A stretch of DNA of 64,000 nucleotides from Paracoccus alcaliphilus (GTDB lineage: Bacteria > Pseudomonadota > Alphaproteobacteria > Rhodobacterales > Rhodobacteraceae), in assembly GCF_028553725.1 (NCBI RefSeq), contig NZ_CP067124.1:1064001-1128000 (forward strand), written 5' to 3'. Shown one piece after another: positions 1-7,569 of the stretch. The notes beneath the pieces are model-generated. The model worked only from the letters and a program-made list of their open reading frames with translations. It searched no databases and was not told the origin of the DNA. Each line of letters begins with the position of its first letter. Position 1 is the first letter of the stretch. Both the position numbers and the translations under genes were made by a program.

Positions 1-414
1 CATTATTACGAACGCGAGGGGCTTCTGCGCGCCACCCGGAACTCAGCAAATCACCGTCGCTACAACCGCGCCAGCCTGCGCATTCTGGCCATCATCAAGG
101 CCGGTCAGCGCGCCGGTCTGCCACTGTCCGAAATCCGCACCGCCCTTGGCCCGGCCCTGTCGGGCGATCCGCTTGGCCGCGAGGAATGGCGGCGGATCTC
201 GGAAGGGTGGCGCGATGATCTCGATCAGCGGATCGAGACCCTGAAGCGTGTCCGCGACCGTCTCAGCATCTGCATCCGCTGCGGCTGTCTGTCGCATGAG
301 CTGTGCCGGATGTTCAACCCCGAGGATGCCGCCGCCGCCGAAGGCCCCGGCGCCCCCGGCCTCGAGGCCGACCTGCCGCCCCGCCCCGACGCAGCCGCAC
401 CCTCGCACTCCTGA
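1..414 (+). CDS. soxR: SoxR-type redox-sensing MerR regulator (5' end cut by window)
   Basis: The reading frame is open from base 1, so the N-terminus lies outside the window; 137 codons remain. What is visible starts inside the MerR DNA-binding domain (HYYEREGLL, then a wing with RNSANHRRY) and continues into the dimerisation helix. The decisive feature is CIRCGCLSHELC near the C-terminus, the CX2CXCX5C cluster that holds the [2Fe-2S] centre of SoxR, followed by NPED as in the E. coli protein. SoxR is a cytoplasmic activator whose cluster is oxidised by redox-cycling compounds. The gene is convergent with gabT across a hairpin. Its targets cannot be told from this window because the upstream flank is missing. 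Confidence 0.9.
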   Translation, partial: HYYEREGLLRATRNSANHRRYNRASLRILAIIKAGQRAGLPLSEIRTALGPALSGDPLGREEWRRISEGWRDDLDQRIETLKRVRDRLSICIRCGCLSHELCRMFNPEDAAAAEGPGAPGLEADLPPRPDAAAPSHS

Positions 415-432
415 AAAATACCTTCCGGGGGT

Positions 433-453
433 CCGGGGGTGGAAAACCCCCGG
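433..453. terminator. Hairpin between convergent soxR and gabT
   Basis: A perfect 7-bp inverted repeat, CCGGGGG / CCCCCGG, with a 7-nt loop sits in the 49-bp gap between the two convergent stop codons. There is no clear T-run on either strand, so it may be a weak or bidirectional terminator. The call rests on the symmetry and on the position. Confidence 0.5.
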
Positions 454-463
454 TCCTGCCGTC

Positions 464-1732
464 TCATCCCCGCGCCGCCAGCAGCGATTCGTCCAGAATC
501 CCCATCGCTTCCTCGAACACCTCGTCGGGAATGGTCAGCGGCGCAAGAAAGCGGACGACATTGCCATGCACGCCGCAGGTCAGCAGGATCAGCCCGCGCG
601 CCAGGGCCTCTTCGCGCACACGACCGGCGAAATCGGGGGCGGGGCTGTCGGTGCCGGGCAGGTTGAACTCGACCGCGTTCATGAAGCCGGGGCCGCGGAT
701 ATCGACGATCTCGGGCACCTGATCGCGGATCGCGGCCAGACGCTGCTTCAGCCTCTGGCCCAGCCGGATGGCGCGGTCGCACAGCCCCTCTTCCTCGATC
801 ACGTCCAGAACCGCATGGGCGGCCGCCACCCCCAGCGGATTGCCTGCATAGGTGCCGCCCAAGCCCCCCGGATTGGGGCTGTCCATCACCTCGGCCCGGC
901 CGGTGACGGCGCTGATCGGCAGACCGCCGCCCAGACCCTTGGCCATGGTCACCAGATCGGCGGCCACGCCGTGATGCTCCATCGCGAACAGCTTGCCGGT
1001 GCGGGCAAAGCCGGTCTGCACCTCATCGGCGATCAGCAGCATGCCGAACTTGTCGCAGATGCCGCGCAACTGCTCCATGAAGCCCGGCGGCACCTCATAG
1101 AAACCGCCCTCGCCCTGAACCGGCTCGACGATGATGGCGGCCACGCGCTCGGGTGACAGATCGGCCTTGAACAGCCGGTCCAGCGCCTTCAGCGCGTCCT
1201 CGGCGCTCACTCCATGCAGCGGGTTCGGGAAGGGCAGGTGCCAGATATCGGGCATCATCGGCCCGAAACCCGCCTTATAGGGCTGAACCTTGCCGGTCAG
1301 CGCCATGCCCATGAAGGTGCGGCCATGAAACCCGCCGGCAAAGCTGATGATGCCCGGCCTGCCGGTGGCGTGACGGGCGATCTTGACGGCGTTTTCCACC
1401 GCCTCGGCGCCGGTCGTGGCAAAGATGGTCTTTTTGGCGAAATCGCCCGGCACCAGCGCGTTCAGCCGCTCGGCCAGCGCGACATAGCTCTCATAGGGCA
1501 CGACCTGATGACAGGTATGGGTGAATCGGTCCAGCTGGGCGCGCACGGCCTCGATCACCTTCGGATGGCGGTGACCGGTATTCACCACCGCGATCCCGGC
1601 GGCAAAGTCGATATAGCGGTTGCCGTCCTTGTCCCAGATCTCGGCATTTTCGGCGCGGTCGGCATAGATCTGCGTGGTCATCCCGACACCGCGCGAAATG
1701 GCGGCATCCTTGCGGGTGGTCAGATCGGTCAT
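464..1732 (-). CDS. gabT: 4-aminobutyrate aminotransferase (class III PLP aminotransferase)
   Basis: The product is 422 aa, the usual length for GabT. It transfers the amino group of GABA to 2-oxoglutarate, giving succinate semialdehyde and glutamate in the cytoplasm. Visible class III landmarks are TGAEAVENAVK near residue 107, FHGRT near 135, the EPVQGEGG segment near 203, IADEVQTGFARTG with the PLP-ring Asp at about 236, and the Schiff-base Lys at about 265 in MAKGLGGG. The N-terminus (ISRGVGMTTQIYADRAENAEIWDKDG) matches known GabT proteins as I remember them. No gabD neighbour is visible. A related omega-transaminase with a different amine substrate cannot be excluded from sequence alone. 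Confidence 0.88.
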   Translation of the reverse strand: MTDLTTRKDAAISRGVGMTTQIYADRAENAEIWDKDGNRYIDFAAGIAVVNTGHRHPKVIEAVRAQLDRFTHTCHQVVPYESYVALAERLNALVPGDFAKKTIFATTGAEAVENAVKIARHATGRPGIISFAGGFHGRTFMGMALTGKVQPYKAGFGPMMPDIWHLPFPNPLHGVSAEDALKALDRLFKADLSPERVAAIIVEPVQGEGGFYEVPPGFMEQLRGICDKFGMLLIADEVQTGFARTGKLFAMEHHGVAADLVTMAKGLGGGLPISAVTGRAEVMDSPNPGGLGGTYAGNPLGVAAAHAVLDVIEEEGLCDRAIRLGQRLKQRLAAIRDQVPEIVDIRGPGFMNAVEFNLPGTDSPAPDFAGRVREEALARGLILLTCGVHGNVVRFLAPLTIPDEVFEEAMGILDESLLAARG

Positions 1733-1860
1733 GGCGTCTCTCCTGTCCTGATGCAGGTGGGGATCCTATCTCTAGCGCGGGGAGGCGCCTGCGAACAGGG
1801 GGCTGCTTGCCAGTCCCGCGCGGCTCGGCCATGATCCGGGCGCAAACCAAAGGATCACCG

Positions 1861-2286
1861 ATGCGTAACGCCCTGCTGGCCAGTGCCGCCATTTTCGCCC
1901 TGTCCGCCTGCCTGTCCGGCAGCGACGATTCCGGCACCGATCCGCTGCCGCCCGGCAGCAACTTTGCCGTTCTGGCCATCGACGGCGAAGCCGCCCCCGA
2001 CGGTACCACATTCGAGTTGGGCCCGGATGACGCCATCGCCGGGCAGGCGCCCTGCAACCGTTTCATGGCGCAACTGAGCCGCACGGATGCGGGGATATCG
2101 ATCAGTCCCGGCGCCTCGACCCGGATGGCCTGTCTGGACGAGGCGCGATCAGAGGCCGAGACCCGCTTTCTGGCCGCGCTGCCCGAGATCACCGCAGCCA
2201 GCCCCGGACCCGAGGCCGGGCAGGTCGCGCTGACCGATACGGATGGTGCCACGCGGTTGCTGCTGGGGCCGCTGGCTGCCGAATAA
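1861..2286 (+). CDS. META-domain (HslJ-like) lipoprotein
   Basis: This 141-aa protein begins with a signal sequence ending in the lipobox LSAC (Cys17), so it should be lipidated and anchored in a membrane facing the periplasm. After a short Ser/Asp/Gly-rich linker comes a small domain with the pattern of META/HslJ proteins, including FELGPDD, GQAPCNRF and the later MACLDEARSEAETRFLAAL. Two cysteines in that domain may form a disulfide. I prefer ATG 1861 to an in-frame ATG 54 bp upstream because it puts the signal peptide at the very N-terminus. The family is linked to heat or antibiotic stress, but no precise function is known. It lies 3 bp upstream of the rhomboid gene and is probably co-transcribed with it. 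Confidence 0.72.
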   Translation: MRNALLASAAIFALSACLSGSDDSGTDPLPPGSNFAVLAIDGEAAPDGTTFELGPDDAIAGQAPCNRFMAQLSRTDAGISISPGASTRMACLDEARSEAETRFLAALPEITAASPGPEAGQVALTDTDGATRLLLGPLAAE

Positions 2287-2289
2287 CCG

Positions 2290-3015
2290 ATGTTCCCGAT
2301 CCGCGATCACAACCCCTCGCATCGGGTGCCTTATGTCACCTATGCGCTGATCGCGGTGAATGTGGGTATGTATCTGCTGACGCTTCCGGTGTCCGAGGGG
2401 GCGGACCAGTTGTGGGTCAGCCTGGCGCTTTATCCGCTGGCGGTGGTTCATGGCGATGCCCTGTCCGGGCTGCTGACGCATATGTTCCTGCATGGCGGAT
2501 TCATGCATCTGGCCGGGAACATGCTGTTTCTGTGGATCTTCGGCGACAATCTGGAAGAGAGGATGGGTCACGGCGGTTATCTGGCCTTCTATCTGGCCTG
2601 CGGTCTGGCCGCAGCCGCCGCGCAGATCGCGGCAGAGCCGTTCTCGTCCATTCCGATGGTCGGGGCGTCGGGGGCGATTGCCGGGGTGATGGGCGGCTAT
2701 CTGCTGCTGTTCCCGCGAGCGCGGGTCGATATCCTGCTGATCCTGATCGTTTTCTTCAAGGTGTTCACGGTGCCGGCATGGCTGATGCTGGGACTGTGGT
2801 TCACCTTTCAGCTGCTGGGCGGCTTTACCGTAGCGGGCGGAGAGGGCGGCGTTGCCTATTGGGCCCATGCGGGGGGATTCATCGCCGGGCTGGTGCTGGT
2901 CGCGCCGCTGTTCCTGCGTCTTGGCGGGCCGCGTTTCTGGCAGGTGACCCACGGCGTGCCGCCCCATCCCGAGGCGCGCTACAGCGCCAGCCGCATTCCC
3001 CGCATCCGCCGCTGA
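2290..3015 (+). CDS. Rhomboid-family intramembrane serine protease
   Basis: The product is 241 aa with about six hydrophobic helices. The rhomboid core is complete: the H-x3-H-x4-H-x3-N run of helix 2 (His64, His68, His73, Asn77), the catalytic Ser in GASGAIAG (about Ser127), and the partner His in WAHAGGF (about His193). Rhomboids cut transmembrane substrates inside the bilayer with a Ser-His dyad. The C-terminus ends in a short basic tail. The gene follows the META lipoprotein with 3 bp between stop and start, which suggests one transcript. The substrate is unknown. The downstream gene is convergent. Confidence 0.9.
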   Translation: MFPIRDHNPSHRVPYVTYALIAVNVGMYLLTLPVSEGADQLWVSLALYPLAVVHGDALSGLLTHMFLHGGFMHLAGNMLFLWIFGDNLEERMGHGGYLAFYLACGLAAAAAQIAAEPFSSIPMVGASGAIAGVMGGYLLLFPRARVDILLILIVFFKVFTVPAWLMLGLWFTFQLLGGFTVAGGEGGVAYWAHAGGFIAGLVLVAPLFLRLGGPRFWQVTHGVPPHPEARYSASRIPRIRR

Positions 3016-3060
3016 CGGCAGGGGGGGTGCGCTGATCCCGACCCCATCGAGAGGCCGGTA

Positions 3061-3747
3061 TCAGCGGCGGGCTTCGCCCGCGATGCGCCCCACGCTCATA
3101 TGTCGCTTGGTGCCGAAGCCGGGGCGGCGCTGGACCGAGAAGCCTGCCTGTTCCAGCGCCCTGCGCACATGGCCGGCGGCGGTATAGGTCGCGAATGTCC
3201 CGCCCGGCGCGGTATGTTCACCGACTGCCGCCATCACCGGCCCGGACCACATTTCGGGGTTCCTGGCCGGGGAAAACCCGTCCAGAAACCACGCATCTGC
3301 GCGGCCCGGCCAGTCCGGCAGGGTCTGGCGCACATCGCCCGCGATCACGGTCAGTTCCACCTGCCCGATGCGGATCACCGGCTGGCCCCAGCCCGCGCGC
3401 AACCCCGCCGCCAGATCACCCAGTTCGGGAAAGGCGGCATGGGCGCGGGCCATCTGGTCGCGATCCATCGGAAAGGCCTCGAAACTGGTCATGCGGACCG
3501 GCACCTGCGCGATCTGCGCCAGCGCCAGACAGTTCAGCCCGGTGCCGAAACCCAGCTCTGCGATGTGAAAGCCGGGATGCAGCCGGTCCGGCAGATCGTT
3601 GCCGGCCAGAAACACATGCCGCGTCTCGGCCAGCCCGCCCGACAGGCTGAAATAGGGATCGTCGAACCGGGTCGAGACCGGCACCCCGCCATCCCGCCAT
3701 TCAAGCTGTGGCTGGCCGGGGCCGCCGCTATCGGATAATGCGCTCAT
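3061..3747 (-). CDS. mnmD: MnmD-type tRNA U34 methyltransferase (stand-alone MnmC N-terminal domain)
   Basis: This 228-aa protein has the layout of the methyltransferase half of MnmC: LEWRDGGVPVSTRFDDPYFSL at the N-terminus, the SAM-binding ELGFGTGLNCLAL around residue 66, and DAWFLDGFSPARNPEMW around 150, ending with the usual GFGTKRHM stretch. In this family it methylates nm5(s2)U34 to mnm5(s2)U34 in the tRNA wobble position. In gammaproteobacteria it is fused to an FAD-dependent oxidase. Here it stands alone, and a divergent FAD oxidoreductase begins only 29 bp away. The very short divergent gap means both promoters must overlap it or the neighbouring coding sequence. Confidence 0.85.
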   Translation of the reverse strand: MSALSDSGGPGQPQLEWRDGGVPVSTRFDDPYFSLSGGLAETRHVFLAGNDLPDRLHPGFHIAELGFGTGLNCLALAQIAQVPVRMTSFEAFPMDRDQMARAHAAFPELGDLAAGLRAGWGQPVIRIGQVELTVIAGDVRQTLPDWPGRADAWFLDGFSPARNPEMWSGPVMAAVGEHTAPGGTFATYTAAGHVRRALEQAGFSVQRRPGFGTKRHMSVGRIAGEARR

Positions 3748-3776
3748 GGTGGACAGCTAGGGGAAAGGGTTGCGCC

Positions 3777-4805
3777 TTGGCAAGCATCACCATCGTCGGC
3801 GGCGGCATTTTCGGCCTGTGCTGCGCATGGGAACTGACCCGGCGCGGCGCCACGGTGCGGGTGGTCGAGGCGCGCCATATCGGGGCGGGATCCTCGGGCG
3901 GCACCGTGGGGGCGCTGGCCCCGCATGTGCCCGACAACTGGAACGAGAAGAAGGCGTTTCAGCTGGACAGCCTGCTGATGGCGCCGGGTTTCTGGGAAGG
4001 GGTCGAGGCCGCGTCGGGCATCCCGACCGGCTATGGCCGCCACGGGCGGTTGCAGCCGGTGCCGGATATGGCAACGGCGGACAAGCTGGCAGAGCGGATC
4101 GCGGCGGCGGGGCAGCAATGGCCCGCCGGGATCGGGATGCGGCTGATCCGGGACGCCGGGGCGGTGCTGCTGCCGCAGTCGCCAACCGGGCTGTGGCTGC
4201 ATGACGATCTGACCGCGCGGATCGCACCGCGCGCGGCGCTGGCCTCTGTGACCGCTGCGCTGCGGGTCAGGGGGGTGCCGATCGATTTGGGCCAGCCCGC
4301 CGGGCAACCTGACGGGACCGTCATCTGGGCCACGGGGGCCGAAGGGCTGGCCGATCTGTCCGCCGATCTGGGCCGCAAGATCGGGCAGGGGGTCAAGGGG
4401 CAGTCGGTCCTGCTGGGTTTCGACGCCCCGGGGCAGCCGCAGATCTTTGCCGACGGGCTGCATATCGTGCCGCACGCGGATGGAACGGTGGCCATCGGCT
4501 CTACCTCGGAAAACAGCTTTGAACATGCGCTGCCCGACGATCAGGCGCAGGATCTGCTGGCGCGTGCCCATGCCATTTGCCCGGCACTGGCTGACGCGCC
4601 GGTGCTGGATATCTGGGCGGGCATCCGTCCGCGCGCGCAGTCGCGGGCGCCGCTGCTGGGGGCGTGGCCGGGGCGTCCGGGGCATTATGTCGCGAATGGC
4701 GGCTTCAAGATCGGCTTCGGCATGGCACCCGGGATCGCCCATGTCATGGCCGATCTGGTCCTGACCGGCAGCGCCGACATGCCGGACGGTTTTCGCCTGA
4801 CCTGA
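3777..4805 (+). CDS. DAO-family FAD-dependent oxidoreductase, possibly the MnmC oxidase counterpart
   Basis: The product is 342 aa, translated from TTG 3777, which follows an AGGGGAAAGG ribosome-binding stretch. Earlier in-frame starts would run into the mnmD start region. The N-terminus is a Rossmann fold (ITIVGGGIFGLCCAWEL, then VVEARHIGAGSSGG), and the C-terminus has the glycine-rich FAD closure GGFKIGFGMAPG typical of the D-amino-acid oxidase superfamily. Its position back-to-back with mnmD suggests that it may be the separated oxidase half of MnmC, which removes the carboxymethyl group from cmnm5U34. That is inference from position only. A glycine or amino-acid oxidase is the alternative. 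Confidence 0.65.
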   Translation: MASITIVGGGIFGLCCAWELTRRGATVRVVEARHIGAGSSGGTVGALAPHVPDNWNEKKAFQLDSLLMAPGFWEGVEAASGIPTGYGRHGRLQPVPDMATADKLAERIAAAGQQWPAGIGMRLIRDAGAVLLPQSPTGLWLHDDLTARIAPRAALASVTAALRVRGVPIDLGQPAGQPDGTVIWATGAEGLADLSADLGRKIGQGVKGQSVLLGFDAPGQPQIFADGLHIVPHADGTVAIGSTSENSFEHALPDDQAQDLLARAHAICPALADAPVLDIWAGIRPRAQSRAPLLGAWPGRPGHYVANGGFKIGFGMAPGIAHVMADLVLTGSADMPDGFRLT

Positions 4806-4814
4806 ACGGCGGCG

Positions 4815-4988
4815 TCAGCTTTCGGAATCGTGGTGGTTGCGCACCGACATATGCACCAGCGCCGCACCGGCCAGCGCCAGAAGCGCCAGCATGATCTCGG
4901 GCATCCCGATGGCGAAGGACAGCCAAAGGGTCAGCGCGGCGGCAAGGATGACCGCCATGAGCAGCAGCAGGAAATGCGGCAGGGGCAT
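4815..4988 (-). CDS. Small two-helix membrane protein
   Basis: This 57-aa product starts at ATG 4988 behind a good AAGGAGA ribosome-binding site. It has two hydrophobic stretches, about residues 5-25 (FLLLLMAVILAAALTLW) and 30-47 (EIMLALLALAGAALVHM), and ends in a short polar tail with NHHDSES. A longer frame exists upstream, but its start lacks a ribosome-binding site and the extra sequence does not look like a protein. The gene is convergent with the FAD oxidoreductase, with 9 bp between the stops. I do not recognise the family, and no function can be assigned. Confidence 0.6.
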   Translation of the reverse strand: MPLPHFLLLLMAVILAAALTLWLSFAIGMPEIMLALLALAGAALVHMSVRNHHDSES

Positions 4989-5185
4989 GATTTTGGTTCT
5001 CCTTCCTTTCAATATGAGCAGCCGCAGCCCGAAAGAAAAGCACTCTGAGGGAAAGAAAGCAGAATTGTGCCGTGTTTTGGGCGGATTTGACGCGGCGGCA
5101 TCCGGTTTGGCGGCGAACCCGGTCGGATATTCAGCGCGATGGCTTGCCCGACCGGGTGGGTTGACGTCGCGAATCACTGGCAAAT

Positions 5186-5200
5186 GTTCTGGTAATGTTC
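5186..5200 (+). promoter_or_regulatory. LexA (SOS) box, GTTC-N7-GTTC
   Basis: GTTC at 5186-5189 and GTTC at 5197-5200 are separated by exactly 7 bases, the perfect direct-repeat LexA operator of alphaproteobacteria. It ends 12 bp before the preferred start codon of the radical SAM gene, where bound LexA would block initiation. It also overlaps an upstream in-frame ATG (5195), an argument that translation begins at 5213. Confidence 0.75.
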
Positions 5201-5212
5201 TATCGTGGAGCC

Positions 5213-6292
5213 ATGTTGCCGCCACGCGATCCAGATGAACGGCTGAAGGCCCGGGGGGCCGACACACGGCCTTCGGGCCGGTTCGAGGCGCAGGACCGTA
5301 TCCGCGAATCCGATGGCTGGGACATGCCCGAAGAACAGGCCCTGCTGCGGACCGAGGTGGTTCAGGAACGCCCGCGTTCGATCATCACCCGCAACAACTC
5401 TCCGGATATTGCGTTTGACCGCTCGATCAATCCCTATCGGGGGTGCGAACATGGCTGCATCTATTGCTATGCCCGGCCCAGCCATGCCTATCTGGGCCTG
5501 TCCCCGGGGCTGGATTTCGAGACCCGGATCACCGCCAAGACCGGCGCGGCCGAACTGTTGCAGCAGGAAATCGGGCGCCGGTCCTATCGGGTGGCGCCGA
5601 TCGCATTGGGCACGAATACCGATCCCTATCAGCCCATCGAGGCGCGGTTGCAGATCATGCCCGGCATCCTGCGCGTGCTGCGCGACTGGAATCACCCGGT
5701 GACGCTGGTAACGCGCGGCCATACGGTGCTGCGCGATCTGGACCTGTGGGCGGAACTGGCGGCCAAGGATCAGGCGGCGGTGGGGGTCAGCGTGACCACG
5801 CTGGATGCCGCGCTGGCAAGGGCGATGGAGCCGCGCGCGCCTGCGCCCCTGACAAGGCTGAAGATGATCGCGGCGCTGTCCCAGGCCGGGGTGCCGGTCC
5901 GGGTGATGGTGGCGCCGGTCATTCCGGTGCTGACGGAAGCCGAGATCGAGACCATTCTGGGTGCCGCCCGCAAGGCCGGGGCCAGCCATGCCAGCTATAT
6001 CCCGCTGCGTCTGCCGCATGAGGTCGCGCCGCTGTTTCGCGACTGGTTGCAACGACACCGCCCCGGCATGGCGCAGCATGTGATGAACAGGTTGCAGGCC
6101 ATGCGCGGCGGGCGCGACAACGATCCCCGCTATGGCCACCGCTTTCGCGGCGAGGGGATCGAGGCGCAGTTGCTGCGCCAGCGTTTCCGGCTGGCGCGGC
6201 GCAGGCTGGGCTATGGCGAGGGTTCGCCGCCGCTGGATTGCAGCCGCTTTGGCCCGCCCGCCCGCAAGGGCGATCAGCTTTGCCTGTTCTGA
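5213..6292 (+). CDS. PA0069-family radical SAM protein, probably SOS-regulated
   Basis: This 359-aa protein carries the cluster-binding motif CEHGCIYC (Cys78, Cys82, Cys85; CX3CX2C) within PYRGCEHGCIYCYARPSHAY. That is the signature of the PA0069/Rv2578c subfamily, which is distantly related to spore photoproduct lyase. GTNTDPYQPIE and VTRGHTVLRDLDL follow, as expected for the radical SAM barrel. The biochemical reaction of the family is not established. The start at 5213 is chosen because a TGGAG ribosome-binding site precedes it and the upstream ATG lies inside a perfect LexA box. That operator suggests induction by DNA damage. The C-terminus is basic (RLARRRLGYG). Confidence 0.85.
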   Translation: MLPPRDPDERLKARGADTRPSGRFEAQDRIRESDGWDMPEEQALLRTEVVQERPRSIITRNNSPDIAFDRSINPYRGCEHGCIYCYARPSHAYLGLSPGLDFETRITAKTGAAELLQQEIGRRSYRVAPIALGTNTDPYQPIEARLQIMPGILRVLRDWNHPVTLVTRGHTVLRDLDLWAELAAKDQAAVGVSVTTLDAALARAMEPRAPAPLTRLKMIAALSQAGVPVRVMVAPVIPVLTEAEIETILGAARKAGASHASYIPLRLPHEVAPLFRDWLQRHRPGMAQHVMNRLQAMRGGRDNDPRYGHRFRGEGIEAQLLRQRFRLARRRLGYGEGSPPLDCSRFGPPARKGDQLCLF

Positions 6293-6298
6293 CGGGTC

Positions 6299-7456
6299 TC
6301 AGAAGGTGAAGATATCGTCGGCGATATCCTGAACCGTCAGCCGTTCGCCCACAAAGACGATGCGGTTGCCGTCCAGCAGGTCGATCACCACGCCATTCGC
6401 CGTCTCGCGGATGTTATCCTCGACAAGCTGGGTGACATTGCCCTGAAACGCGCGTTCGGCGATCAGGATCCGGTCCGTGCCGGGCTGGAAGTCGGTCACC
6501 CGGTCGATGCCGGAATTGCGCTGGAAAACAAAGGTGTCGGCACCGGCGCCCCCGGTCAGCGTGTCGTTCCCGGCACCTCCGATCAGCGTATCGGCACCGG
6601 CCCCGCCGAACAGCCGGTCATGTCCGGCATTGCCGTGCAGCCAGTCATTGCCCGCGCCGCCGCGCAGCGTATCAGCGCCCGCGCCGCCCGCCAGCCAGTC
6701 ATGCCCGGCATCGCCTTGCAGCAGGTCGTTTCCGGCCCCGCCGCGCAGCGTATCATTGCCCGCGCCCCCTGCGATCCAGTCATGTCCGCCGCCGCCATCG
6801 ACGACGTTGTCGCGCCCGCCCAGCCGGATATCGTCGGCCCGGGCGCTGCCCTGAACCGGCGCCGATCCTGCCTGACTGGTGATGGTCAGGCCCCTGTCGC
6901 CATAGGTCGAGACCCATTCGCCACGCGCCGGTTGCGCCGCCGACATAAGGCTGAAATCCATACTGTCGATGGTGATTCCCGGCGCCACATCGACGCGCAC
7001 ATTCCCCTGCGTAGAGGCGAAATTCTGCGTCACCATGGCCGCGTTGAAGCTTTGCCCGTCATAGCGGAAATTGCCGGTCTGCAAGCCGATGCCGATAAAT
7101 TCCAGTTGCGGATTCAGGATGTTGGCGCGATGGCCCTCGCTGTTCATCAGGTTGCGGTGCAGCGCCGCCACCTCGTCCAGCAGGCTGCCATCGCGGTTGT
7201 TGCTGATAAAGGCGACGTTCTCGGCCACCATCCAGGTGCCTGACAGATCGAACCCGGCATTCTCCATACGATCCCGCGGGCTGGTGCCATTCCGGCCCGT
7301 ATGCGAGAATTCGTTGTTGTTCAGCATCCAGCGCGAATGCGCATCGGAACTGCTGTTGAGATGGGTTTCAAGCTGAACCGGCGACAGCCCTTCGGCGGCG
7401 CGGGCCTGATTGACAAGATCAAGGAAATGCCGCTCTGCACGGGTGGCGATGGCCAT
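6299..7456 (-). CDS. CAP/SCP-domain protein with C-terminal RTX calcium-binding repeats
   Basis: The product is 385 aa. Residues about 8-147 form a bacterial CAP (SCP/PR1) domain: [14 protein letters not shown], the metal-site His in DAHSRWM, HTGRNG, AENVAF and the HRANILNP motif. A short linker leads to about ten RTX nonapeptides (GGAGNDTLR type) at residues 218-308, which bind calcium. The tail ends in DDIFTF. There is no N-terminal signal peptide, so type I secretion through a C-terminal signal is expected, with folding in external calcium. No ABC/MFP secretion genes are nearby. The job of bacterial CAP proteins is poorly known; cell-surface or matrix roles are likely. Confidence 0.85.
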   Translation of the reverse strand: MAIATRAERHFLDLVNQARAAEGLSPVQLETHLNSSSDAHSRWMLNNNEFSHTGRNGTSPRDRMENAGFDLSGTWMVAENVAFISNNRDGSLLDEVAALHRNLMNSEGHRANILNPQLEFIGIGLQTGNFRYDGQSFNAAMVTQNFASTQGNVRVDVAPGITIDSMDFSLMSAAQPARGEWVSTYGDRGLTITSQAGSAPVQGSARADDIRLGGRDNVVDGGGGHDWIAGGAGNDTLRGGAGNDLLQGDAGHDWLAGGAGADTLRGGAGNDWLHGNAGHDRLFGGAGADTLIGGAGNDTLTGGAGADTFVFQRNSGIDRVTDFQPGTDRILIAERAFQGNVTQLVEDNIRETANGVVIDLLDGNRIVFVGERLTVQDIADDIFTF

Positions 7457-7569
7457 GGGAAACTCTCCGACTGTTCACGTTGCGCGGCATCCTAGCACAG
7501 GCGCCGCGCCGATTCCCGATCAGTTTCCGACAGTTTTACCGGACGGGGCCGGCCGCGGCACGAACCCGC

